A DNA stretch of 64,000 nt, taken from Larix kaempferi (Eukaryota; Streptophyta; Pinopsida; Pinales; Pinaceae). Below are positions 35,300 through 45,243 of the stretch, piece by piece. The notes beneath the pieces are model-generated. The model saw only the letters and a program-made list of their open reading frames with translations. It searched no databases and was not told the origin of the DNA. The stretch's first letter is position 1. Each line of letters begins with the position of its first letter. The translations under genes were made by a program, and so were the position numbers. The DNA lies in NCBI GenBank assembly GCA_027924585.1, contig BSBM01000047.1, positions 23,642,001-23,706,000 on the forward strand, written 5' to 3'.

Positions 35300-36772
35300 A
35301 TGGCAGCCCCGGGGGATGGTGACTCTTTGCATGTTGAAGAAACCCTGCCTAGAACAGGGATGTCTGCTAAAGATGGTTCTATTAAACACTCAGTAAAGAC
35401 GGTCAATGAACATAAGAGACCAGACCTGGTTGTGCTGGGGTTGGATGTAATGATGGAAGAAGCGGTGGACTTCTCACTTACTGCGGTGGTTGGACATATT
35501 AGGGGCAGAAGATTTGGCCGTGGCTTCCTACAGCGCTGGGTGTCTGAGCAGTGGAAGCACTGCGTGTCATCAGCCCCTGAGATCCGTGTCTTGACGAAAG
35601 GTTGGTTTTCCTTCATCTTTAGGAACCAAGGGGAGGTCAAGGCCGTATTGAGTAGACATTGGTCGATGCTGGGAATCCCTCTTGTTCTGAAAATATGGTC
35701 CCCATTCTTCGACTCTAAAACGGAGAAAGTTGCTTTGGAACCGCTGTGGGTGAAGCTTCCTGGCTTTCCCATGCATTTGTGGAATGAGACACGGTTTGCT
35801 GAGATAGGGAATTATCTCGGTGAATATGTGTGTTCCGATTCCTCCCATACTCGGACTGGCATATACACGGTTGCTAAGATATTGGTAAAGATCGATATTC
35901 GGATGGGTCTTTCGGCTGAGATTAAAGTTCACTCCAAGGATGGGGATTTTACACAAATTCTGGATTACGTGGGTGTGCCATTTAGGTGTCATCGCTGCCA
36001 CTCTCTTGGTCATCTTGTAGCCTGCTGCCCATTACCATTTCGGACGAGTATGCCTCTGTCCGATGTTGTTGCATCTGTAGAGGCAGTTCCCGGGTTGAAG
36101 GTGAAATCTCAGGAGGTGGTGGATGATGGGAGTGGGCCTATTTTCGACAGGGGGGTGGATTTGGCTTCTGCGGTACCATCCGATCATGGTGGGAGGATCG
36201 GATCTGGGGCAATGTCGCCATCTTTGGAGTTTTTAGGAAAGGAGCTTATTGGAGGTGCGCATCCTGCTGCGGAGGGGGTTTCTTTGAGCTCCATGGGTCT
36301 GACTTCTCTGGCCACGACGGAACAGCTACTGGAGCTGCCTATTACTCATCGGGACTCATCTGCGTTTCCCTCAGGTATGTCGCTCTGCATTTCTCCTATT
36401 GTTTCCTTACTGGACGAATCTTTGGTAGTCGAGGGGGGATGCCAGGGGTCTCCACCACGCCTGGATGCTCCTTGTCTTCGGCATGATGAGGATTGTATTG
36501 TCACTCCGACAATGGATTCCACCAATCACTCTTCCAGCTCCGAGGGTAGCAGTATACGATATACTCTCCGTAGTAGGGAGATTACTAAAGGTGGCACTGG
36601 GGGCAAGGGACTTCCTGATTTGGCCGCCAGAGTTGGGGGGAAAGGCAGGGGCAGAAAATCCCATTTGTCTAAAGCTAAAGAACGGGAAAAAGTGGATTTA
36701 GTGATGGGTACACAATCTTCGATAGAAGGGGCACTTAGAGCAGTGAAATCCCAGGATGGGGGTTTTTTATGA
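35300..36772 (+). CDS. LINE ORF1, nucleic-acid-binding protein
   Basis: 490 codons from ATG 35300 (MAAPGDGDSLHVEET) to TGA 36770-36772. The frame is open 33 bases further upstream, but without an ATG. ORF1 products bind element RNA in the particle. The central part (HIRGRRFGRGFLQRWV, then WFSFIFRNQGEVKAVL, then LWVKLPGFPMHLWNE) matches the DUF4283 domain of plant LINE ORF1 proteins. It is followed by a zinc knuckle C-x2-C-x4-H-x4-C (Cys codons at 35987, 35996 and 36026). The C-terminal third is Ser/Gly-rich with a basic end (KGRGRKSHLSKAKER). The last bases ATGA hold both the ORF2 start and this stop. Complete and uninterrupted. Confidence 0.93.
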   Translation: MAAPGDGDSLHVEETLPRTGMSAKDGSIKHSVKTVNEHKRPDLVVLGLDVMMEEAVDFSLTAVVGHIRGRRFGRGFLQRWVSEQWKHCVSSAPEIRVLTKGWFSFIFRNQGEVKAVLSRHWSMLGIPLVLKIWSPFFDSKTEKVALEPLWVKLPGFPMHLWNETRFAEIGNYLGEYVCSDSSHTRTGIYTVAKILVKIDIRMGLSAEIKVHSKDGDFTQILDYVGVPFRCHRCHSLGHLVACCPLPFRTSMPLSDVVASVEAVPGLKVKSQEVVDDGSGPIFDRGVDLASAVPSDHGGRIGSGAMSPSLEFLGKELIGGAHPAAEGVSLSSMGLTSLATTEQLLELPITHRDSSAFPSGMSLCISPIVSLLDESLVVEGGCQGSPPRLDAPCLRHDEDCIVTPTMDSTNHSSSSEGSSIRYTLRSREITKGGTGGKGLPDLAARVGGKGRGRKSHLSKAKEREKVDLVMGTQSSIEGALRAVKSQDGGFL

Positions 36773-39700
36773 AACTGATGTCCTTCAATTGTCGTGGGTT
36801 GGCGAGCCCCATTAAAAAATCGTCGCTAAGGAGGCTGGTAGAATTAAATCAACCGGATATCTTACTGCTGCAAGAAACTTTGGGTGGCAGTGAGGATGTT
36901 GTTAGTACTTTAGAATCTTTGCTTCCTGGTTGGAAGTTTGTGGGTGTGGATGCTCGGGGGCGTTCGGGAGGGCTGGCCTCGGGGTGGAAGGTTAAGAGTT
37001 GCAGATGTGATGGTTCTTGGGGAATCTCCTCTGGCCTCAGGTTGGAGGTTTGGGATGCCGCGATTGGTCGGAGGATCACGGTTCTCAATATTTACGGGCC
37101 CTACTTAAATAGGGTTGGCTTCTGGGACTCCTTGTTAGGCATGGATATTTTTGATGGCAGAGATGTGATTCTGGGTGGGGATTTCAATCTCACTCTGGGG
37201 TCTTCTGAAGTATGGGGACCTCGGGCTGCCCCGGACTCATTAGCAGATTATTTTATTCAGGCCTTTGTAAGGAAGGATCTTTTGGACATATTACCTGCCA
37301 AGTTATCTCCGACTTGGAGGAATAAGAGAGCTGGAGACAGTAGGGTGGCTAAAAGACTAGATAGGTTTCTGGTGGCTGAAGTGTTGGCTCAGAGCGTTGA
37401 TGTGGTCAGACAATGGGTTGGTTCAGGAGGTATTTATGACCATACCCCGATCTTCTTGGAATTACGTGGTTGCAAGAATAAACCTCCTAGCCCATTCAAA
37501 TTCAACCCTAGCTGGCTGAAGGAAGAGGCTTTCATTAAGATGGTTCAGGAGCTATGGATTCATCGACCACCTGATTCTCTGGTGCATGCAGGAGCTCACT
37601 TTTATCAAAACCTTAAGCGAATTAAAGAGGCATCTACTTCCTGGGCTCATGACAAAAGGGTGACTGAAGATCAGGATTTGCGGGATGCTGAGCTGAACAT
37701 TGATAGGCTACTTAATTGCCTGGGCATGGGATACCTGGATGAACAGCAAAAAGGCGAGCTGTTGGGGTGGGAGAGACGCAGTAATGTTATACTGGGTGAG
37801 CGTGAAGAGCTGTGGAGAATGAAAAGCAGAGCGATTTGGCTTAAGTGCGGTGATGAAAATACAAAATTTTTTCAAGCGTATGCCAAGGGGAGAAAATTCA
37901 CAAACTCTATTTGGGAACTATCTTCTGACACAGGGGAACAGGCTTCCAGCTTTGATGGATTAGCGGAAATGGGAGTCCGACATTTTGGAGATTTATTCAC
38001 TGCACAAACGGGAGTCTCCATTGCTGAGGTCATTCGGGTGACTCAGCTTTTTCCTCGATTTGTGGGGGAGGAAGAGAATAGAATGTTGATGGAGGAGGTG
38101 ACACCGACTGAGCTCTCGCTGGTAATGCATTCCTTGCATAAAGACAGTAGTCCGGGGCCTGATGGCTGGCCTATAGAATTCTTCTTAGGATTCTATGACT
38201 TCTTTGGGGAGGAGATTTTGAATGTGGTGGAAGAATCGCGTAAGGCTGGGTTTGTCCATGGCCCCTTCAACTCCACCTTTATTGCGCTAATACCGAAGAC
38301 GTCCAAGCCTGACAGCTTTAATGAATTCAGACCAATTTCTCTCTGCAATTGTATCTATAAGATCATCTCCAAGGTTATGGCGAGAAGACTTAAGAATATT
38401 TTGTCTAAGCATATATCTGGTGAACAATTTGGCTTCTTGGAAGGCCGCCAAATTCATGAGGCCATCGGAGTTGCCCAGGAAGGATTACACACTCTGAAAG
38501 TGCAGAAGCAGAAGGGTGCGGTGATTAAGATTGATCTCTCCAAAGCTTTCGATCGGGTTAGCTGGCTTTATCTCCGTATGCTCCTTACTCATCTGGGGTT
38601 CTGCTACGAATTCATTAGATGGATAATGGCCTGCCTCACAACTGTGAGCTTTGCTGTTCTGATCAATGGTTCTGCTAGTCCTTTCTTCCAGGCTGGTAGG
38701 GGGCTACGACAGGGATGTCCCCTGTCGCCTCTGTTGTTTCTTCTTATTGCTGAAGGACTCAGCCGCTTTTTTCTGCATGCAAAAGCCGATGGTTCCTTTC
38801 GTGGCATCTCTATCTCTCAGGTATTGTTTATTACCCATCTCCTTTTCGTTGATGACATACTGATCTTCTGTGATGGCATGAGTCAGGATATTGATAAGGT
38901 GGCTGAAGGTCTCCAATTAATGCAAGTAGCAGCGGGTATGTTAGTGAATAGGGACAAATCTTCCATCACTTGCTCGCATTTATCCGAGCAGGAGATTCAA
39001 CGATTGGTTAACAAACTTCCTTACAGATCTCTGGATATAGATGAAGGTTTAAAGTATCTTGGCTTTCACTTGAAGCCGAATGCTTATCTGAAGGCTGATT
39101 GGAACTGGTTAATTGCTAAACTAGAACAGCGCCTACTTGGTTGGAGTCATAAATGGCTCTCCCGGGCTGGGAGGCTGGTTCTGGTTAAATCAGTTTTGGA
39201 AGCTATTCCGGTGTATTGGATGTCTCTTGCTTGGATCCCCATTGGTGTCCTGGAGAGAATTCGGAGGTTGTGTTTTGCCTTCCTTTGGCAGGGTAAGGGG
39301 GGGCATCGTGCATTGGTATGGGTCAGATGGGAGAATATTGCGGTCCCTAAAGCTCTGGGAGGTTGGGGGTTAAAGAATATTTTTCTGTTTGCTAAAGCCT
39401 TGGGGGCCAAAGTGTCGTGGCGTCTTATCCATACTCAAAGTCTCTGGACAAGAGTGGTATATCATAAATATATAGCCCCTCTTACTCTTCTTGAATGGAT
39501 AAGGCTGGGAAGTAAGTCGAGGGCTAACTGCTCTGTGGTCTGGAAAGCAGTGGTGCAGCATTTCTCTTTGGTAGGATCTGGATTGGTGTGGAGGATAGGT
39601 AACGGGCGACATCTACATATTGGACGGGACCCTTGGGTTGGCTGCAGGGGAGGCCATGTACTCCCTGTGGAACTGAGGGCTCATTTGGCAGCTAGAGGGT

Positions 39701-40932
39701 GTAATTTTCTGGCAGACATTGTGGACCCGGGTACATCTTCTATTTGGCATCAGGGGTGGATATCAGCGCAGAGACTGGAGATTTCTGAAGATATGCAGGG
39801 GGCCTGGGTGGATTTTCTGCGGCTATTAAGACTATCTAACATTCGATTGATCAACCGGAGCGATGTACTGATTTGGGATCATCATCCCTCGGGCATCTAC
39901 ACTCCTAAGAATGGATATTTACAGCTAAACATGGAAATTCATAACAGGGATTTGGTGTGGTGGTGGAAGCATCTGTGGAAGTTCAGGTGTCCAGGAAAAG
40001 CGAAGTTACTTTTTTGGGCTATACTGGAAAACAAGACACCTACCTGGGACATTCTGCAAAAACGCTTTCTCCAGGGTCCGAGAATTTGTCCACTCTGTAG
40101 GGAAGCGGAAGAGACCATAGCTCATCTCTTTGTACATTGTAAGTTCTCGCAGGCTATATGGGAAGGCATAGGCTGTTATCTGGATATCAAAATACAGTGG
40201 CGGGGAGAGTGCGTCCTGGAGGCATTCAACGGCTGGTGGACGTTATATAAGAATTCACAAATTCGTGGCTTACCATGTATCGTAGCCTGGAGCTTATGGA
40301 TATCCAGAAACGCGACCATCTTTCATGACAGCAGGGTGCGTTTGGAGGCTGTGGTGGCTAACGCGGTGGCTGTATTACAACATATCTTCACTCCTGCTCC
40401 AACGCGAACTCGACAGGTGCGAGAGGAACTGATCGATTTTACTATGCCGTGGGCCTATTTTGACGGCGCTTCATTGGATCATCAGAGGGTGTGTGGAGGG
40501 GGAGCAGTTCTTCACAAATCTGAGACCCACTATTTTCATCTAGTGGCTGGTCTGGGTTATGGATCAAATAACTATGCAGAGATAATGTCTCTTAAACTAT
40601 TGATGTTATTTGCACTCGAACAAGGCTGTCTTTCTCTTCAGATTTTTGGGGATTCATTGTTAGTAATAGATTGGGCAAAGGAGATATCGCGCTGTCATGT
40701 TATGGTACTACAACCAATTCTGGAGGAGGTGATCAGATTAAAGCAGTCCTTTAATCATATCTCTTTCTCTCATATTTACCGGGAACGGAATGGGATGGCA
40801 GATCAGCTATCTAAGGCAGCGACGCAGCAGAATTTAGCTCTGGGAAACTGGAGGATTACAATTTATTCACCAGAGGGCTCCTTCAGCTACTATCACAGAC
40901 CTTTTCTTGAAGAAATTGAGGCACGGAATTGA
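36769..40932 (+). CDS. LINE ORF2: endonuclease, reverse transcriptase, RNase H
   Basis: 1,387 codons with no interruption. Residues 1-225 are an apurinic-type endonuclease (SFNCRGLASP, then LLLQETLGG with the catalytic Glu, NIYGPY, GGDFNLTLG, YDHTPIFLEL), which nicks the target. Reverse transcriptase spans about 495-760 (FNSTFIALIPKTSKP, EFRPISLCNCIYKIISK, GEQFGFLEGRQIHEAI, VIKIDLSKAFDRVSW, GLRQGCPLSPLLF, and FVDD near residues 693-696 where FADD is more common). A zinc-binding domain lies near 1060-1150 (WKFRCPGKAKLLFW, CPLCREAEETIAHLFVHC). RNase H of the plant type lies at about 1228-1350 (YFDGASLDHQRVCGGGA, NYAEIMSLKLL, GDSLLVIDWAK, RNGMADQLSKAA). All visible catalytic residues are present. 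Its ATG overlaps the ORF1 stop, so translation probably depends on termination-reinitiation. Confidence 0.95.
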   Translation: MKLMSFNCRGLASPIKKSSLRRLVELNQPDILLLQETLGGSEDVVSTLESLLPGWKFVGVDARGRSGGLASGWKVKSCRCDGSWGISSGLRLEVWDAAIGRRITVLNIYGPYLNRVGFWDSLLGMDIFDGRDVILGGDFNLTLGSSEVWGPRAAPDSLADYFIQAFVRKDLLDILPAKLSPTWRNKRAGDSRVAKRLDRFLVAEVLAQSVDVVRQWVGSGGIYDHTPIFLELRGCKNKPPSPFKFNPSWLKEEAFIKMVQELWIHRPPDSLVHAGAHFYQNLKRIKEASTSWAHDKRVTEDQDLRDAELNIDRLLNCLGMGYLDEQQKGELLGWERRSNVILGEREELWRMKSRAIWLKCGDENTKFFQAYAKGRKFTNSIWELSSDTGEQASSFDGLAEMGVRHFGDLFTAQTGVSIAEVIRVTQLFPRFVGEEENRMLMEEVTPTELSLVMHSLHKDSSPGPDGWPIEFFLGFYDFFGEEILNVVEESRKAGFVHGPFNSTFIALIPKTSKPDSFNEFRPISLCNCIYKIISKVMARRLKNILSKHISGEQFGFLEGRQIHEAIGVAQEGLHTLKVQKQKGAVIKIDLSKAFDRVSWLYLRMLLTHLGFCYEFIRWIMACLTTVSFAVLINGSASPFFQAGRGLRQGCPLSPLLFLLIAEGLSRFFLHAKADGSFRGISISQVLFITHLLFVDDILIFCDGMSQDIDKVAEGLQLMQVAAGMLVNRDKSSITCSHLSEQEIQRLVNKLPYRSLDIDEGLKYLGFHLKPNAYLKADWNWLIAKLEQRLLGWSHKWLSRAGRLVLVKSVLEAIPVYWMSLAWIPIGVLERIRRLCFAFLWQGKGGHRALVWVRWENIAVPKALGGWGLKNIFLFAKALGAKVSWRLIHTQSLWTRVVYHKYIAPLTLLEWIRLGSKSRANCSVVWKAVVQHFSLVGSGLVWRIGNGRHLHIGRDPWVGCRGGHVLPVELRAHLAARGCNFLADIVDPGTSSIWHQGWISAQRLEISEDMQGAWVDFLRLLRLSNIRLINRSDVLIWDHHPSGIYTPKNGYLQLNMEIHNRDLVWWWKHLWKFRCPGKAKLLFWAILENKTPTWDILQKRFLQGPRICPLCREAEETIAHLFVHCKFSQAIWEGIGCYLDIKIQWRGECVLEAFNGWWTLYKNSQIRGLPCIVAWSLWISRNATIFHDSRVRLEAVVANAVAVLQHIFTPAPTRTRQVREELIDFTMPWAYFDGASLDHQRVCGGGAVLHKSETHYFHLVAGLGYGSNNYAEIMSLKLLMLFALEQGCLSLQIFGDSLLVIDWAKEISRCHVMVLQPILEEVIRLKQSFNHISFSHIYRERNGMADQLSKAATQQNLALGNWRITIYSPEGSFSYYHRPFLEEIEARN

Positions 40933-41153
40933 GAGATAGTGCAGTTACAGCACTTGTTTTTTTGAAACCAGATCTAAGCGGTAATATGGGCTGCAATAAT
41001 AGCGATTGTTTTATGTATGGGATAGAAAAGAAGACTATATGGGATAGCATATATGTGATAATGTAGGGATCTCAGCGATCCTAATACATGTGCAGAGTGT
41101 AATTTTGATCAACTATTTGAAATAAAATTACGAATTTTTCCGAGGAAAAAAAA
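40933..41153 (+). other. LINE 3' untranslated region and poly-A tail
   Basis: About 210 bases follow the ORF2 stop. AATAAA at 41121-41126 lies about 20 bases before a run of A residues (41145-41153) that abuts the right target duplication at 41154-41168. Confidence 0.88.
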
Positions 41154-41168
41154 AATACTTATATTTTA
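41154..41168 (+). repeat. Right target-site duplication of the LINE
   Basis: AATACTTATATTTTA, identical to 34528-34542. Because it follows a run of A, one or two bases of uncertainty at its left border are unavoidable. Confidence 0.95.
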
Positions 41169-42213
41169 TGAAACAATACAGTAATTTAGGATCTTCTAAA
41201 TATTATACAATAAATTCTATTACTGTTTAGTATAGGGTAGAATGATGAAAACAAAATCAATCATTGTACAATTTATCGAATCAATGGCAAATGCCTATTC
41301 TCTCATATATTCTTAATTTGCTTATCTATACTAGAGTACGATGCTTAAAAACAACATGTGGAAAAATGTAGATAATGGTTTATCAATTCAAATCAACATT
41401 TAAACTTTAACATTCAGACTTAAAACAATTTTAGAAACAGAAAATAGAATTTACTAACTGAGAATAAGTAGAAAATTTTGTAGAACCTGGGAAAATCTGT
41501 AGGGAAACAAACAGCCCAAGAAGACTGTTCCACCCAACCAATTCCTGAAAACAGTCAAGTACTATCTTTGAACCCCCAAGCCTATTCACTGAACCACCAG
41601 GAGGAAGAAACTCAGGAAATAGGATCTCCACTTGCAGTAGCATTAACTGTCGAATCTTCAGGAATTAGCAGTCCAATATATCTACACCAACATCTCTGGT
41701 TCTTCTCAGCAATATGCAGACTTAAGATTGCAATCAACACTAGCCTCCCTATTCGAATCTCTTCGTGATCACCTGATGCACATGATGAAAATATTCTGCA
41801 GAAATATTGATTAAGAGCTGCCTGCTCAATTCAAATTTGCCTTTATAGGCTACCTAGGCCTTTTCATATGTTACTGGGTCATTAAATGAGCTGCCTGCTC
41901 ACTCCCTCCACCTGGGGGATAATGCCCTATTTTTAGGGGTAGTTGTCCCATAACCAACATCTAGTGGTGTGATGCAATTGCTGCCATCTGTCCCATACCT
42001 TCCAACAGCTTCCATTCCTCCTAGTGGGTCAGTGAACACTCATTTAACAGTCCTCTTGGGTGTTTGTCTCCTAATTAATTTATTTAAATAATAATATTCA
42101 GTAATTACATTCATCCATGATCAAAACTGATCATAATTACAAAACTTTGTAATTAAATTTAACATAAAGTATTTTGCAAATAAAATAGAAATTTTCATAA
42201 ATTTGGGTAGGTG
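41169..42213 (+). other. No gene recognised; flank of the LINE
   Basis: A/T-rich non-coding sequence. It lies where the terminal part of the Gypsy-2 3' LTR should be, but I see no similarity to the matching part of the other LTR (48768-50050). It contains two copies of GAGCTGCCTGCTCA (about 41815 and 41888). Confidence 0.5.
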
Positions 42214-42965
42214 ATAGGTGGATCCCCCTCCAAACATTGCTAAATCAGAAATTAAAATCTTAAATAAAAACGCAAAACTAGATAATATTGTATTGATTCA
42301 GATTTTTTACAGTATCTTCCACCCCAGTCTATATCTCCCCAATCTTGCAGCTTATATATACTTTATAGGTTACATCGTAGTTCAACCACTGAAAGGGGAA
42401 ACCCTCCAAAAATGGTTACCAGCAACTGAATAATGAACAGATGGCAATTCAAGACTTGTATAAAACAATTATGCATTAATATCATGGTAACCTAACCCAC
42501 ATTTCCATCCACGAATCTTCAAACTTCTCACCACTAGGGCTGCAACTCCTGGAGCGGTTTGAGCGAGAACTGGTAACCCATAATATTTATGAATACAACA
42601 AGGAAAAACCCATAAATGTGCTTCAACCGAATCTTCCACTATTTGAACTATTGTTCCTCTGTTCTGCTGGTGTCGGATCGACTACACAAGAGAGGGAGTG
42701 AGAATCTGCGTTGCAAACAAAGAATCTATGCCAGGAAATTGTTTTTTCGATGTGACTTTTTGAAATCCTTTTAAAAATGAATGAAATAAACAAAATAATA
42801 ATAAAAATTACCTTATCAAAGGCTTCATAGAGTATTCTTCAAAGTGTATATAAATGAAGCCGAAATGGATGATTAACACATGGAAAATGTGATCAAAATG
42901 TTTGGTTCCCTTAGGTGAATAGACTTGAAATCTAATTAGAAAATAGGAAAAATAGGAGGCCATCA
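42214..42965 (-). repeat. Partial 3' LTR of Gypsy-2
   Basis: On the minus strand it begins TGATGGCCTCC next to the polypurine tract. It matches 50050-50813 over about 750 bases (words such as CTAGATAATATTGTATTGA and GTCGGATCGACTACACAAGA on the plus strand). Similarity stops at about 42214, about 1.3 kb short of a full LTR. Confidence 0.85.
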
Positions 42966-42978
42966 TCTCCCCCACACC
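42966..42978 (-). promoter_or_regulatory. Polypurine tract of Gypsy-2
   Basis: On the minus strand it reads GGTGTGGGGGAGA, directly before the LTR start TGATGG. The motif TTTGGTGTGGGGGAG before an LTR is common in plant Ty3/gypsy elements. Confidence 0.8.
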
Positions 42979-43165
42979 AAAGATCTTGCATGTCCCAATG
43001 CAAGTGAGAAAAATTGGTAAACAAAAATTAGTGATATGATTTGAGTTAGACCCCTGAGGTATTGACCAACACCCACACTTGAGGAGAAGATGGAACTGGA
43101 TTTGGTTGATCTTTCATAATTTCATCCAGCTGTCGCTCTTTCTTCATCAATTGTTTCCTCAAGCT

Positions 43166-44134
43166 CTAGTTAGATCCAGTCATATCATCAACTAATTTTT
43201 GTAAAGAAGAAACTTTGGTTTTCAAATTTTCATTTTCTCTCTTGAGGTGGCGGCTTAGACGAGCGTACTCCTGAATTTGCTCTGTTAGCTTATCATTCCT
43301 CTTTTGAAAATAATTACTTGAAGATAGCTCAGCAGTCATCTTAGCCGACTCATGTTTAGGAATTGAGACATAGTGCATAGGAAGTGAAGATTCTTTAATA
43401 GAATGTGACAGAGAAGCTGAAGGGACATACTGATATGCAGTGGACTGAAAATCTTCTTGTTGAGGCAAGTGAGTAGATGAAGAGATTTGAACCGGATTTG
43501 GTTCAAAATGGGTTTCAAGAACATGATCCAATGCTTTTGTCTGAGCAACCATACTATGGGTAAACCGACGAGCAGGCCGACTATCATTCCATTTTGAGAT
43601 TTTTGATTCCCTCTATTCTTGGTTACTAAAGGATTGAGAATTTTCTTGTCGACCCCTCATCTCTTGGTGTTTCTTAGGATCATCTCTCCCTCCCTTTTTT
43701 CGACGTTTTGCTTCCCCCTTCTGGCCACGATCCTCAAGTTGAGAATCCAGAACTTCCACCAAGTCGGGGTTCTCATTTAAATTCACAAAGGATTATTGGG
43801 CGGGGTGATCTGAAATAGGAGGCATCTCCACATCATTGAATACATGGAAGACAACATGTGGATTGGAAAGCATGTGTAGAAATTGATCCCAAGTATGGGT
43901 CTGCTTCCTTAATTTAGCTAATATCATAATTTTGATAAGGCCATGGTGATATAGACTATGGGTATGGTTCTTCGTATTTCTCCAAACTTGGGAAGCCATT
44001 TTACTCATACTTTTCCAGAAATAAAAGCGAAAATTAATGAGCTTTCCAAATTCGAAATGAGACAGTAGTCGGAAATGACAGTTTTTATAGGTGGAGAACC
44101 TACCTTCACACGTAATGATCTTGTTGATGACCAT
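43166..44134 (-). pseudogene. Gypsy-2 extra 3' ORF, plant transposon protein domain plus coiled coil
   Basis: The frame 44134-43793 (VINKIITCEGRFSTYKNCHF, then LINFRFYFWKSMSKM, then LYHHGLIKIMILAKL) matches the layout of the putative plant transposon protein domain seen in retroelement extra ORFs. A second piece, 43552-43166, has STHLPQQEDFQS and then a coiled coil (RLSRHLKRENENLKTKVSSL). The two are in different frames with stops between. Function unknown; it is not needed for reverse transcription. The N-terminal part of the domain appears to be missing. The relic at 13180-15800 may belong to the same family. Confidence 0.6.
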
Positions 44135-44272
44135 GAGGGGGTTAACAAATTATTCTCAGAGCCAATTGTTCGCAAATCCTTTTTCTCCTTTCACCGTTAA
44201 GAACTCTGGCTTGAAGAAAAATTCATAACTCTGGCGTGACAACTTGTTAATAGCATGAACTACTGCTAAAAA

Positions 44273-45120
44273 TTATTTTTCAATCACAGTGTAGCCCAGT
44301 TCTGCTAGTGTCAAGTTCTCGCTTAGAAAAGAAATGGCATAGTGAAATTGATTCTCTTTCTGACCGAGAACTCCCCCTAGGGAAGTATCGGGAGCATCAG
44401 TGTTTATATGAAAAGGTAGGGACCAGTATGGTCCCCTAAGAACTGGCGCTAAAGACAATTCTTCCTTAAGAGTCTCAAAATCTATCTGACAATATTTATC
44501 CCAATGAAAGTCAGCATCTTTAGTTAAAAATTTAAATAGCGGGATTTCTATCTTTGTAAATTTTGCAATAAATCCCTAATAGTAACCCTCATGTCCCAAA
44601 AAGCTCCTAACTTCCCTTTGTGTGTTTGGTGAAGGAATATTGGTAATGATTTCAATTTTTGCAGGATCTACTTTAATACCCTCTGATGAAATATGTTGTC
44701 CTAAAACAATGCCCTCGGTTAATAGCATCTTGCACTTTTCATGACTTAAAACAAGGTTTGTTTCTTGGCATCTAATTAAGAATTTTTCTAAATTATCAAG
44801 GGATTCTTTAAAATCATTCCCATATACTGTGAAATCATCCATATAAACCTCCAAACGATCATGAATAAGGTTAGCTAAAATTCCTAAAACTTCCCTTTGG
44901 AAGGTATCTAGGGCATTACACAACCCGAATGGTAACACCTTGTAAGCATACGTTCCCCATGGGCAAGTAAAAGTAGTTTTGTCCTGGTCTTCTAGAGCTA
45001 TTCTAATTTGATTGTATCCACTATATCCAACAAGAAATGAAAAATATTGTTTTCCAGACAAAGTATCCAAGACCTGATCTATAAATGGAAGAGGAAAATA
45101 GTCTCTTAAGGTTGCTTTAT
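44273..45120 (-). pseudogene. Gypsy-2 reverse transcriptase and partial RNase H
   Basis: Frame 45070-44576: LSGKQYFSFLVGYSGYNQI, WGTYAYKVLPFGLCNALDTF, and EVYMDDFTVYGNDF with the DD pair, then GQHISSEGIKVDPAKIE and the connection-domain phrase REVRSFLGHEGYY. Frame 44458-44273: INTDAPDTSLGGVLGQ and AISFLSENLTLAELGYTVIEK, the start of RNase H. In the usual motif FLDGYSGY the D has become V (FLVGYSGY), which removes a catalytic Asp. After 44273 the protein runs AVVHAINKL and then leaves RNase H. Confidence 0.85.
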
Positions 45121-45243
45121 TGATTTCTCAAAATACACACATATTCTCCATTTTCCTCCTTTCTTAGGAACAACTACCAAAGGAGACACCCACTTACTAT
45201 TAGAAATTGGATAAATGAAATTTGCATCAAGTAATTTTTGAAG

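Larger units (their letters stand above)
34543..41153 (+). mobile_element. Full-length L1-type LINE with two intact ORFs
   Basis: The element of about 6.6 kb lies between perfect 15-base target duplications. It has a 5' untranslated region of about 760 bases, ORF1, ORF2 overlapping ORF1 by four bases, a 3' untranslated region with AATAAA, and a short poly-A tail. ORF2 carries endonuclease, reverse transcriptase, zinc-binding and RNase H domains, the arrangement of a plant L1-like clade. There are no stops or frameshifts, which together with the perfect duplication suggests a recent insertion. Confidence 0.96.

Noticed and set aside
36849-37088. Minus-strand ORFs inside the LINE
   Set aside because: They are antisense shadows of ORF1 and ORF2 with no independent coding features.
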